A stretch of DNA of 64,000 bases from Pseudomonas sp. Irchel s3b2. GTDB lineage: Bacteria; Pseudomonadota; Gammaproteobacteria; Pseudomonadales; Pseudomonadaceae. Of the stretch, positions 35,521 through 44,308 are shown piece by piece. The stretch is from positions 62,001 through 126,000 of the forward strand of contig NZ_FYEB01000015.1 of NCBI RefSeq assembly GCF_900187445.1, given 5' to 3'. Made by a program: the position numbers and the translations under genes. Positions within the stretch are counted from its first letter, which is position 1; each line of letters starts with the position of its first letter. Under the pieces are notes generated by a model. The model did not search any database. It had not been told where the DNA came from and was given only the letters and a program-made list of their open reading frames with translations.

Positions 35521-38381
35521 TACAGGGCCTCCACTAATGCGCGGACTTCGTTCGCGCTGCCCACAGCCAGGGCTTGTTGGGCAAGGGTTTGAGTCTGGGT
35601 CAGGCTGAGTTCACGAATGCGCGCCTTGACCTCGGCAATGCTGCGGCCCGACACGCTCAACTCATCCACACCCAGGCCCACCAGCACTGGCACCGCCAGC
35701 GGATCGGCCGCCAGTTCACCGCACACGCCGACCCACTTGCCATGAGCATGAGCCGCACGCACGGTGATGTCGATCAGTTGCAGCACCGCCGGATGCAAGC
35801 CGTCGGCCTGGGCCGACAAGGTGGGATGACCACGGTCGATGGCCAGGGTGTATTGCGTCAGGTCGTTGGTGCCGACGCTGAAAAAGTCCACCTCTTTGGC
35901 CAGCACCGGCGCCAGCAAGGCGGCCGACGGTACTTCGATCATGATCCCCAGTTGCAGATCGGCCACCGGAATTTCCAGGCGCAGACGTTCGGTCATGTCC
36001 CGCGCCTGGCGCCACTCATCGACGCTGCCGACCATCGGGAACATGATCCGCAACGGACGGTTGTCAGCCGCACGCAACAAGGCGCGCAACTGCGCTTCCA
36101 TGACCTGCGGGCGTTGCAGGGTCAAGCGAATGCCACGCACGCCGAGGAACGGGTTTTCTTCTTTCGCGATCGGCCAGTACGGCAGCGGTTTGTCACCACC
36201 GACGTCGAGGGTTCGCACCACCAGCGGTCGACCGGCCAGGCCATCGAGTACGCGACGGTATTCGACTTCCTGAGTCGCCTCGTCCGGCGCTTGTGGGTGG
36301 GCCATGAAAATCAGCTCGGTGCGCAGCAGGCCAATGCCTTCGGCGCCCTGCTCCACCGCACTGGTGACGCCGGCGCTTTCACCGATGTTGGCGAACACTT
36401 CCACCGCGTGACCATCGGTGGTCAGCGCCGGTTGATGGCGTTGTTCAGCGGCGGCTTTCAAGCGCAGTTCGCGGGTATCCCGCTCTTCGGTGGCGCGTTG
36501 CAAGGTTGCGGCATCAGCGTCCACGTGCAGGCGACCGCGTTGGCCATCGATCAACAGCGGCGTGCCCGGTTTCAGCAGCAACACGGCGGCACCGGCGCCC
36601 ACCAGCGCCGGAATACCGAGGGCGCGGGCGACGATGGCGCTGTGGGCCGTGGCACCACCGCGAGCGGTGAGGATGCCGGCGACGCGCGTCGGATCGAGAC
36701 GCGCCACGTCGGACGGACCGACTTCGTCCATCACCAAAATGTACGGCTGCGCGGGCTCGGCCGGTGTTTCGACGCCACTCAATTGCGCCAGCACCCGACG
36801 GCCAATATCGCGCAAGTCAGCGGCACGCTCGGCGAGCAAGGCGTCCTGCAGCGATTCCTGTTGTTTGGCGGCCGCTTCAATCACCGCCATCCATGCCGCT
36901 TCGGCGCTCTCGCCTTGCTTGAGGCGGGTGTCGACTTCGTCGGTCAGTTCCGGGTCGTCGAGCATTTCCTGATGGGTGATGAAAATCTCGCGAATCGCCT
37001 TGGCCTTGCTGCGCTCGATCAGGCCTTCAATGTCGCGACGCACATCCGCCAGCGCTTGCTTGAGACGTTCACGCTCGACGGCGGCAGACTCACCGCGCAG
37101 CGGGTAATCAATGATTTGCAGCACTTGAATATGCGCCGGGCCGATGGCGATCCCCGGTGCGGCGGCAATCGCCTGAACCAGGCTGCCGGACGTTGGCGCG
37201 AGCAGCACTTCGACGACTTCGGCGAGCACTTCGCGCTGTTGGCTCACGACCGGCAGTGGCTCGACTTCTTCACCGAGGCCTTCTTCGATGGCCGCCAACA
37301 AGGCTGGCAAGGCATCGGCGGCGATGGTCGGTTCGGCGATGAATTCCAGCACCTGACCGCGACGGGCGCCAAGGCTGAGCAGTTTGCTCAAACTCTTCAC
37401 CGACACCGCGCTGTCATGGCCATCGACAATGCGCACGCGGATTTCGCCTTCAAAGCTTTTCGCCAGTTGCGCGAGGATCTTCGCCGGGCGCGCATGCAAA
37501 CCGTGGGCGTTGGCCAAGGCAATGCGTACGTTCGGCCAATCCGCCGGCACTTCACCGCCGAGGACTTCCAGCACCGCGCGACTGCTGGTGGCACGTCCCA
37601 ATTCATGACCCCGGCCTTCGATCAGCAACGCGCAAAGGCGTTCGAGCAGCGCCTGATGGGCCTCACCGAGGCTAGCCAGGCAGAATAGACCGCTCAACGG
37701 CTGACCGAGGTAGCGTATGGGTTTGTCCGGGGTGACGAAGGCCAGGCCCGGACGCTTCACCGTTTGTTCGCTGTGCAGCCACCACAGGCCATCGCCCAGG
37801 GGCAGCGCTTCGACCTGCTGTAAAACGCCGGCAAAACCATTGCTCACGCAATCGGCCTGCCGCAGCAAACGGGCACCGCGCCAGACCAGTTCTTCGAAGT
37901 CATCGGCGGAAACACTGAGGCCGATCATCTGTGCGTCCAGCGCCAGTTCTTGCGGTGCGCCTTGCAGCAGTTTCAGCAAGGCTTCGGCGGAACTGGCGCG
38001 GCGCAGAGCCTGGCCCAGATCGGTTTCACCGAGGGCGCGGGTCAGCAGTTGCAGCAGGCGCAGGTGTTCATCGGATTTGGCGGCGATACCAATCGCCAGA
38101 TAAACGATCTGACCATCGCCCCAGTCCACGCCGTCAGGAAACTGCATCAGCCGCACGCCAGTAGCGAACACCTGATCGCGGGTTTCCGGGGTACCGTGAG
38201 GGATAGCGATACCTTGGCCGAGAAAGGTCGAGCCCTGGGCTTCCCTGGCCTGCAAGCCCGCGAGGTAGCCATCGGCCACCAGGCCATCGATCACGAGTCG
38301 GTCAGCGAGCAATTGCAAGGCGGTGGCTTTATCCATAGCCGACTGGCCCATGGATATCTGCTCTATGGTGAGCTCGAGCAT
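35520..38381 (-). CDS. fruB: Fructose PTS multiphosphoryl transfer protein (EIIA-HPr-EI)
   Basis: A 953-residue cytoplasmic phosphocarrier carrying phosphate from PEP to FruA. EIIA occupies about 1-145 with His62 (GIAIPHGTPET). HPr lies at about 284-370 with His297 (NAHGLHARPAK). Enzyme I fills about 395-950, with the phosphohistidine in GGATAHSAIVARA, the PEP-binding stretch DVGGDKPLPYW, and the active-site cysteine in VGVCGELAADP. ATG 38379-38381 follows GGAGAAAG. A Cra/FruR operator lies 147 bp upstream. Confidence 0.96.
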   Translation of the reverse strand: MLELTIEQISMGQSAMDKATALQLLADRLVIDGLVADGYLAGLQAREAQGSTFLGQGIAIPHGTPETRDQVFATGVRLMQFPDGVDWGDGQIVYLAIGIAAKSDEHLRLLQLLTRALGETDLGQALRRASSAEALLKLLQGAPQELALDAQMIGLSVSADDFEELVWRGARLLRQADCVSNGFAGVLQQVEALPLGDGLWWLHSEQTVKRPGLAFVTPDKPIRYLGQPLSGLFCLASLGEAHQALLERLCALLIEGRGHELGRATSSRAVLEVLGGEVPADWPNVRIALANAHGLHARPAKILAQLAKSFEGEIRVRIVDGHDSAVSVKSLSKLLSLGARRGQVLEFIAEPTIAADALPALLAAIEEGLGEEVEPLPVVSQQREVLAEVVEVLLAPTSGSLVQAIAAAPGIAIGPAHIQVLQIIDYPLRGESAAVERERLKQALADVRRDIEGLIERSKAKAIREIFITHQEMLDDPELTDEVDTRLKQGESAEAAWMAVIEAAAKQQESLQDALLAERAADLRDIGRRVLAQLSGVETPAEPAQPYILVMDEVGPSDVARLDPTRVAGILTARGGATAHSAIVARALGIPALVGAGAAVLLLKPGTPLLIDGQRGRLHVDADAATLQRATEERDTRELRLKAAAEQRHQPALTTDGHAVEVFANIGESAGVTSAVEQGAEGIGLLRTELIFMAHPQAPDEATQEVEYRRVLDGLAGRPLVVRTLDVGGDKPLPYWPIAKEENPFLGVRGIRLTLQRPQVMEAQLRALLRAADNRPLRIMFPMVGSVDEWRQARDMTERLRLEIPVADLQLGIMIEVPSAALLAPVLAKEVDFFSVGTNDLTQYTLAIDRGHPTLSAQADGLHPAVLQLIDITVRAAHAHGKWVGVCGELAADPLAVPVLVGLGVDELSVSGRSIAEVKARIRELSLTQTQTLAQQALAVGSANEVRALVEAL

Positions 38382-38527
38382 GCTTTCTCCTTTTTGGCGC
38401 CGTGTGACGCCAGGTATTGTTTTGATTGATTCAGCTTAGGCGTTTGGAAACACCTTTTCAGAGGCAGTTTTGGCGGTTTCGAGGCAGAACCTTCCAAAGC
38501 GACCTGTAACGTAGAAAATACGCCTGC

Positions 38528-38539
38528 TGAAACGTTTAA
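38528..38539. promoter_or_regulatory. Cra/FruR operator between fruB and fruR
   Basis: TGAAACGTTTAA, i.e. TTAAACGTTTCA on the fruB strand, is identical to the operator I recall as established for Cra in P. putida fruBKA. It sits in the divergent fruB-fruR gap, about 147 bp from fruB and 144 bp from fruR, so FruR could act on both promoters. Confidence 0.85.
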
Positions 38540-38682
38540 TCTAGAATGTTAGGCACGTTACTCGATAATGTCTCATCCTTGAAGTCCAATTGTCGGACAG
38601 ACTGCGACAATGGTCGCCTGCCTGAATCAGGTAGGATTGGCGAAAATGTCGGGGCAAGCTCGAAAAAACAAGGAATACCGGG

Positions 38683-39678
38683 TTGAAACTCAGTGATATT
38701 GCACAGTTGGCCGGCGTCTCCGTGACCACCGCCAGTTATGTCATCAACGGCAAGGCCGAACAGCAACGCATCAGCAGCGCCACTGTCGAGCGCGTGCGTG
38801 CGGTGGTCGAACAACATGGTTTCACACCCAACCCCCAGGCCGCCGGGCTGCGCAGTCGGCATACCCGCACGCTGGGGTTCATTCTGCCGGACCTGGAAAA
38901 CCCCAGTTACGCGCGAATCGCAAAACTGCTGGAACAAGGCGCCCGGGCTCGCGGCTATCAGCTGCTGATCGCCAGTTCCGACGATGCGCCGGACAGCGAA
39001 CGGCAATTGCTGCAACTGTTCCGCGCCCGACGCTGCGATGCGCTGATCGTCGCCAGTTGCCTGCCGGCCGGCGACGACAGTTATCGCCAGTTGCAGGCCA
39101 AAGGCATTCCGATCATCGCCATCGACCGGGTGATGGAGCCTGAGCACTTCTGTTCGGTGATCAGCGACGACCGCGAAGCCAGCCTGCAGCTTACCCGCAG
39201 CCTGCTGGACCCGCTGCCCAAGCAAATCGCGCTGATCGGCGCCCGCCCGGAATTAAGTATCAGCCAGGAACGGGCGGCGGGCTTCAAGGAAGCGCTGAAC
39301 GGTTTCCAAGGCGAGGCGCTGATCGAACACGGTGAGTCGTTCAGCCGTGAGTGCGGCAAACAATTGATGGAAGAGTTGCTTCAGCGCCTGGGTCATTTGC
39401 CGGATGCGCTGGTGACCACGTCCTACGTGCTGCTTCAAGGCGTGTTCGATGCCTTGCACGACTTCCCTCTGAAGTCCCGCCCGCTACGCCTGGGCACGTT
39501 CGGTGATACGCAGTTGCTGGATTTCCTGCCGCTGCCGGTCAACGCCATGTCCCAGCAGCATCAGCTAATCGCCGACAAGGCTTTGCAACTGGCGTTGGCG
39601 GCCATTGAACAGGCCGAATACCAACCCGGTGTGCAGGCCATCGCGCGGACCTTCAAGCAGCGAATCAATCAGGACTGA
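38683..39678 (+). CDS. fruR: Fructose repressor FruR/Cra (LacI family)
   Basis: A 331-residue repressor. A LacI-type helix-turn-helix occupies residues 1-45 (MKLSDIAQLAGVSVTTASYV), followed by the hinge and a periplasmic-binding-protein-like effector domain (TLGFILPDLENPSYARIAKL). Fructose-1-phosphate is the expected inducer in pseudomonads. The start is TTG at 38683, eight bases after AAGGA; no ATG fits. It is divergent from fruB and followed after three bases by the TatD gene. Confidence 0.94.
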   Translation: MKLSDIAQLAGVSVTTASYVINGKAEQQRISSATVERVRAVVEQHGFTPNPQAAGLRSRHTRTLGFILPDLENPSYARIAKLLEQGARARGYQLLIASSDDAPDSERQLLQLFRARRCDALIVASCLPAGDDSYRQLQAKGIPIIAIDRVMEPEHFCSVISDDREASLQLTRSLLDPLPKQIALIGARPELSISQERAAGFKEALNGFQGEALIEHGESFSRECGKQLMEELLQRLGHLPDALVTTSYVLLQGVFDALHDFPLKSRPLRLGTFGDTQLLDFLPLPVNAMSQQHQLIADKALQLALAAIEQAEYQPGVQAIARTFKQRINQD

Positions 39679-39681
39679 ACC

Positions 39682-40458
39682 GTGGAACTGATCGACACCC
39701 ACACTCATCTGGATTTCCCGGATTTCGACGTGGATCGTCAGGCGCTGCTGACCGAGAGCCGCGCCCTTGGCGTGCGACGGATGGTGGTGCTGGGGGTTTA
39801 TCAGGCCAATTGGCAGCGGGTCTGGGATCTGGTGCAGAGCGATCCCGATCTGCACGCGGCGTTCGGTTTGCACCCGGTGTACTTGGATGACCATCGCCCT
39901 GAGGATTTGACCGAACTCGGTAACTGGCTGACGCGTCTGGCGGGCCATCGGCAGTTGTGCGCGGTGGGCGAGATCGGCCTGGATTACTTCATCGAAACCC
40001 TGGATCGCGAACGTCAGCAGGCGCTGTTCGACGCTCAATTACAACTGGCGGCGGACTTCAATCTGCCGGCTCTGATTCATGTGCGACGCAGCCATGCGGC
40101 GGTGATTGCCACGCTCAAACGATTTCGCTTGAAACGCGCGGGGATCATTCATGCCTTCGCCGGGAGTGCGGAAGAGGCTCGTGAATACATCAAGCTGGGT
40201 TTCAAACTCGGCCTCGGCGGTGCCGCGACCTGGCCGCAGGCCCTGCGCATGCACCGTGTGATCGCCGGTTTACCCATTGAATCGGTGGTACTGGAAACCG
40301 ATTCACCGGACATGGCCCCCGCCATGTTTCCCGGCCAACGCAATAGCCCGGCTCATTTGCCGGCAATCTGCGAGGCACTGGCCGCCCTCATGGCGATCAG
40401 CCCCGAACGACTGGCTGCTGCCAGCACGGCCAATGCGTGTGAGTTGTTCAACTGGTAA
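39682..40458 (+). CDS. TatD-family metal-dependent hydrolase
   Basis: A 258-residue TIM-barrel hydrolase, probably a DNase/exonuclease. The metal ligands are seen in IDTHTHLDFP (N-terminal HxH), VGEIGLDYF (Glu), LIHVRRSH and IHAFAGSAEE (His), and LETDSPDMAP (Asp). The GTG start at 39682 lies three bases after the fruR stop, so the two genes are co-transcribed, an arrangement I recall in other Pseudomonas. It is close to E. coli YjjV. No role in fructose use is implied. Confidence 0.9.
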   Translation: MELIDTHTHLDFPDFDVDRQALLTESRALGVRRMVVLGVYQANWQRVWDLVQSDPDLHAAFGLHPVYLDDHRPEDLTELGNWLTRLAGHRQLCAVGEIGLDYFIETLDRERQQALFDAQLQLAADFNLPALIHVRRSHAAVIATLKRFRLKRAGIIHAFAGSAEEAREYIKLGFKLGLGGAATWPQALRMHRVIAGLPIESVVLETDSPDMAPAMFPGQRNSPAHLPAICEALAALMAISPERLAAASTANACELFNW

Positions 40459-40497
40459 TCAGTCGCCCCGCTCCCACAGTAAATCAACTCCGTGGTA

Positions 40498-42528
40498 TCA
40501 AACCCGGAAAGCGCTGATCAATTGTTTGAGCTCCACCACCTGAGCCGACAACGCACGACTGGCATTTTCAGTCTGGTGCGCGCCTTCGGCGGTGCGCTCA
40601 CCGGCGCGGTTGATCTCGACGAGGTTCTGGTCGATGTCGTGAGCCACGGCGGTCTGCTGTTCTACCGCGGCGGCGATTTGCTGGTTCTGGTCGACGATCA
40701 TGCCAACGGCGCCGAGGATGTTTTCCAGCGCCTGCTGGACCTTTTCCGACTGCCCGACCGTGCCGTTGGCCATCTGATGGCTGGTGCCCATCGCCTTGAC
40801 CGCCGCACCGACACCGCTGTGCAGCTTGGCGATCATCTGCTCGATTTCTTCGGTCGATTGCTGGGTACGTTTGGCCAGGGTCCGGACCTCGTCCGCCACC
40901 ACCGCAAAACCACGGCCCTGCTCGCCCGCGCGTGCGGCTTCGATGGCCGCGTTGAGGGCCAGCAGGTTGGTCTGTTCGGCAATGCTTTTGATCACTTCCA
41001 GCACACGACTGATGGATTGGCTGTCGCTGGCCAGTTGATTGATCACCCGCGCCGACTGATCGATCTCACTGGCCAGTGCAGCGATGCTGCCCTGCTGGGA
41101 CTCTACCAGCCCGCGCCCGCTAATGGTCTCGTCGTTGACGCTGTGGGCGCTGCTGACGGCCGCCGCGGCACTGCGCGCCACCTCCAGAGAAGTGGCTGAC
41201 ATCTGGTTCATCGCTGTGGCGACCTGCTCGATCTGCGTACGCTGCCCCGCCACCGCCTGATTGCTCTGGGCAGACACGTTTTCGACCTGGCCGGCCTGGC
41301 GCTCGACCTCACTGACGGTCTGGCCCACCCGCTCGATCAGATCATGGATTTTCTTCACGGTGCCGGTGAATACCTCGCCCAACTCGCCCAGTTCATCGCG
41401 GCTGTTGGCGCTGAAGGTCACAGTCATGTCGCCGGCCGCCACCTTGTCCATCACCGCGCCAAGACGCTTGAGGGTGGTGCGGGTCGAGGCATAGAAACCG
41501 CCGTAGAGGTAAAAAATCAGCACAAACACCAGCGCGAGCGCCACTGCCTGCAGGATCATGTGAGTGCGGTGCTGCTCCAGCCGCTGCTGCAACTGGGTAC
41601 CGAGAAACTTCAGGGTGGCTTCATTGAGTTGGTAGGTCTGGTCGATCAGGCCCGTGACCTGATCGTAAAAGGTCTGCCACGGTGCATCGAGGGTGTCAGC
41701 CATCACCACGTGTTCTTCGAACAGTTCACTGGCCTTTTTCAGCGAGGCCTTGCTGCTTTCGGCCTGAGCAGCCAGGGTTTCGTGCGCCGCTTTACTGGAG
41801 CCCAGAGCATCCTGCAATTTCAGGCCGTATTCGGCCTGAAGCTTTTCGATCTGCGCCAGCAACTCATCGAAACGGGTGCTCGACGCCGAATTGAGAAAGC
41901 CCTGTCCCAATGAGTAAGAACCCATCGCCCGACCTTCGCCGAGCGTCTGGGTGACGGCTGGCGTGACGTTGGTAATGAGCTCGCTCAGCTGACGCATGTC
42001 GCTCTGGCTGTCGCGGCTCAGGCCTGCCTGACTGGTGATGATCTGGCTGAAAATCTGCGCGTTGCCGAGCAACTTGCCGATCAGCGCACTTTTGCTTTGC
42101 AGGGAGTTTTCTGCTTGCTGGGCCTTGAACGCGGCGATCATTTCATCGCGCTTGCCATCGAAAAAGGTGATTTGTTCCGGGTCAGTGGTCATCGCCGCCA
42201 GCCCTTGCAAACGGCTCAGAACACTTTGCTCCAGGGCGCTGATATTCGATTCGACATTGCCGGCCTTGCCGGACTGGCCGAGGGTGACATTGATCTGCAC
42301 CAGGTTGTTCAGGGTTTCCAGATCCCGGCGCAGGCTCAGGCCGCTGCCCAGCAGATCGAGGCTCTGCAGCTCGACCCGAGTGCCCTGGAATTCGCGATAG
42401 GAGTCGCGCACCAGATAGAAGTTGGTCACCAACATCGGCACGAGGAATAGCACGCTGATCAGGCTGAACTTCATACCGAAGTTCAAGCGGTTCATCAGCG
42501 CAACGGCGGGATAGAGCAAGCTCTTCAC
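40498..42528 (-). CDS. Methyl-accepting chemotaxis protein
   Basis: A 676-residue chemoreceptor. Membrane helix 1 is at about 18-40 and helix 2 at about 324-345. Between them lies a helical periplasmic sensor of about 280 residues, the long type (helical bimodular size) rather than a 150-residue 4HB domain. HAMP covers about 346-400, and the signalling tip EQTNLLALNAAIEAARAGEQ lies within the C-terminal MCP domain. The ligand is unknown. The start is GTG 42526-42528, after GGAGA. It neighbours ampE as in P. aeruginosa. Confidence 0.93.
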   Translation of the reverse strand: MKSLLYPAVALMNRLNFGMKFSLISVLFLVPMLVTNFYLVRDSYREFQGTRVELQSLDLLGSGLSLRRDLETLNNLVQINVTLGQSGKAGNVESNISALEQSVLSRLQGLAAMTTDPEQITFFDGKRDEMIAAFKAQQAENSLQSKSALIGKLLGNAQIFSQIITSQAGLSRDSQSDMRQLSELITNVTPAVTQTLGEGRAMGSYSLGQGFLNSASSTRFDELLAQIEKLQAEYGLKLQDALGSSKAAHETLAAQAESSKASLKKASELFEEHVVMADTLDAPWQTFYDQVTGLIDQTYQLNEATLKFLGTQLQQRLEQHRTHMILQAVALALVFVLIFYLYGGFYASTRTTLKRLGAVMDKVAAGDMTVTFSANSRDELGELGEVFTGTVKKIHDLIERVGQTVSEVERQAGQVENVSAQSNQAVAGQRTQIEQVATAMNQMSATSLEVARSAAAAVSSAHSVNDETISGRGLVESQQGSIAALASEIDQSARVINQLASDSQSISRVLEVIKSIAEQTNLLALNAAIEAARAGEQGRGFAVVADEVRTLAKRTQQSTEEIEQMIAKLHSGVGAAVKAMGTSHQMANGTVGQSEKVQQALENILGAVGMIVDQNQQIAAAVEQQTAVAHDIDQNLVEINRAGERTAEGAHQTENASRALSAQVVELKQLISAFRV

Positions 42529-42835
42529 TGTGAAGTCTCCCTGTGAATTCTTATTTTTATGGCAGGCGCGCTGAGACAGCAGATAGCCACTATTGGCGCT
42601 ATCTCTGTATAGCCTAAATCGGCGGAGGGTTTTGTAACTTAAGGTTAACGGCGGGGTGCCGTCGTTGGAGCGGATGAGCCCCCCTGTGGCAAGGGAGCTT
42701 GCTCCCGCTCGGCTGCGAAGCAGTCGTAAATCCGGACAACTCGATCTATCTGAAAGGGTGTTGGGGGGCCGCTTCGCGGCCCAGCGGGAGCAAGCTCCCT
42801 CGCCACAATGAAGTTCGCTTCAGATGCGTTGTGGA
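42529..42835. other. Intergenic region between the chemoreceptor and ampE
   Basis: A 307-bp gap. It contains the chemoreceptor's 5' leader at the left end and a REP pair at 42683-42808. I see no gene. Confidence 0.55.
42683..42808. repeat. REP palindrome pair (GTGGCGAGGGAGCTTGCTCCCGCT class), long loop
   Basis: The arms gtggcaagggagcttgctcccgct and agcgggagcaagctccctcgccac are the same class as at 25265-25357, with one mismatch. An inner GGCCGCTTCGCGGCC hairpin sits in the loop. Confidence 0.87.
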
Positions 42836-43672
42836 TTAAGACAAAACAGTCCACAACGCGAACCCGGCATACCAAAGCACTGCCGCCCGCAGCAGCAGTT
42901 CCCAGATCCGGTCCAGGCTGTTGATGCCGTCCGGCCCGACCATCGGCGCCGGAATTTCACCTGCCACCAACCCGACCTTCTCGATCAGTTGGGCGGCGCT
43001 GATGTTCCAGTTCAGCAGCTCGTGCAACATCACCCGGCTGACCGCGACAAAGTTGCCGACCAGCGCAAAACTCGCCGCCAGCAGCCGCACCGGCACCCAA
43101 TCGAACGCATGACGCAGCTGTGCCGCTCGCTCGACCACGGCCGGGTTCTGCCCGTGCTCCTCGGCCAGCGCCAGCAATCGATAGCTCAGGGCCGCGACAG
43201 GGCCCAGCAAGAAGTACCAGAAGATCACGGCGAAAAAGCTCTGGTACGCCTGCCACAGCAGATGCGCCTGGACTCGTTCCAGCAATTGCTCGCCGCTGTC
43301 AGCGCAAATATTCAGATCGCGTTTGGCCACATGGGCGGCGGCTTGCAGGTCTTCCCGGCGCCAGGCATCGCGAAACGACCCGAGGTCGGCCAGCAGATCA
43401 CCACGGCCCAGACTGTAAATCACCACCAGCAGGTGCACCGGTAACGCCAGCAAACCGTAGGCCACCGGGTCCAGCACCACCAACAGCAAACCCAGCAGCG
43501 CCACCGGCAACAACACCAGCACCACCAGTATCAGCCACGGACGGTTTGTCATGCGCGGGCTGGCTTCAAGCTTGTTCAGCTCACGCACCCAACCGCCATC
43601 ACGTTGAACCCGATGGCGCAGGGCTGAGAACTTCTCGATCCATACCGCCAACAGCAGCACCAGAAAACTCAT
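42836..43672 (-). CDS. ampE: Regulatory signalling membrane protein AmpE
   Basis: A 278-residue inner-membrane protein, partner of ampD in beta-lactamase-linked signalling; its biochemical role is still unclear. It starts MSFLVLLLAVWIEKFSALRH. Membrane segments include WLILVVLVLLPVALLGLLLV, SFFAVIFWYFLLGPVAALSY and a C-terminal LLLRAAVLWYAGFALW. The conserved motif RLAAxS-type (VRLLAASFALVGNF) is present. It follows ampD by two bases in the same operon. Confidence 0.93.
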   Translation of the reverse strand: MSFLVLLLAVWIEKFSALRHRVQRDGGWVRELNKLEASPRMTNRPWLILVVLVLLPVALLGLLLVVLDPVAYGLLALPVHLLVVIYSLGRGDLLADLGSFRDAWRREDLQAAAHVAKRDLNICADSGEQLLERVQAHLLWQAYQSFFAVIFWYFLLGPVAALSYRLLALAEEHGQNPAVVERAAQLRHAFDWVPVRLLAASFALVGNFVAVSRVMLHELLNWNISAAQLIEKVGLVAGEIPAPMVGPDGINSLDRIWELLLRAAVLWYAGFALWTVLS

Positions 43673-43674
43673 TG

Positions 43675-44244
43675 TTACTCCTTTTTCTCCAGAGCAGCTT
43701 TTGCCAGAGCCGCGCGATAGCGTGTCCAGTCAAATGCCGGTCCCGGATCAGTCTTGCGCCCGGGTGCGATGTCGCTATGCCCGCAAATTCGTTGCGCGGT
43801 GATGCCTGTGAAGGCGCTTTGCAGCTGTCGTGTCAAGGACGTCAACGCTTGATATTGGGCGTCGGTGAACGGCAGATCATCCGTGCCTTCGAGTTCGATG
43901 CCCACGGAAAAATCGTTACAGGTTTCCCGTCCTTCGAAACACGAGACGCCAGCGTGCCAGGCGCGCTCAAGACAAGAGACAAACTGAGTGACGGTGCCGT
44001 CACGTTCGATCAAAAAGTGTGCAGACACCCGCAGGTCGGCGATTCCTGCAAAGTAGGGATGTTCCGTGACATCCAGACGATTCTGGAAAAATTCCTGCAC
44101 CTTGCCGGTCAGAAACTGCGCGGGCGGCAGACTGATGTTGTGAATCACCAACAGGGAAATTTCGCCCTCGGGGCGCGCATTGAAGTTGGGCGAAGGGCAT
44201 ATACGCACACCCTGACACCAACCGCTCGCGGGGTCCAACTGCAT
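43675..44244 (-). CDS. ampD: 1,6-anhydro-N-acetylmuramyl-L-alanine amidase AmpD
   Basis: A 189-residue cytoplasmic zinc amidase that cleaves the stem peptide from anhydro-muropeptides during cell-wall recycling; its loss derepresses AmpC. Zinc ligands His35 (LLVIHNISLP), His156 (ICGHSDIAPG) and Asp166 (KTDPGPAFDW) are in place, with catalytic Glu117 and Lys164. The ATG at 44242-44244 gives the family start MQLDPASGWC. It is followed by ampE. Confidence 0.96.
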   Translation of the reverse strand: MQLDPASGWCQGVRICPSPNFNARPEGEISLLVIHNISLPPAQFLTGKVQEFFQNRLDVTEHPYFAGIADLRVSAHFLIERDGTVTQFVSCLERAWHAGVSCFEGRETCNDFSVGIELEGTDDLPFTDAQYQALTSLTRQLQSAFTGITAQRICGHSDIAPGRKTDPGPAFDWTRYRAALAKAALEKKE

Positions 44245-44308
44245 ACAGGTTCCTTCAACGACGACTGTGTTGGTGCCCAGTATGCCGCGATAGACCCTTG
44301 GCGCGCGA

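Noticed and set aside
35574..37688. A 704-codon + strand open frame over fruB
   Set aside because: Antisense shadow; fruB carries all phosphotransfer motifs in order.
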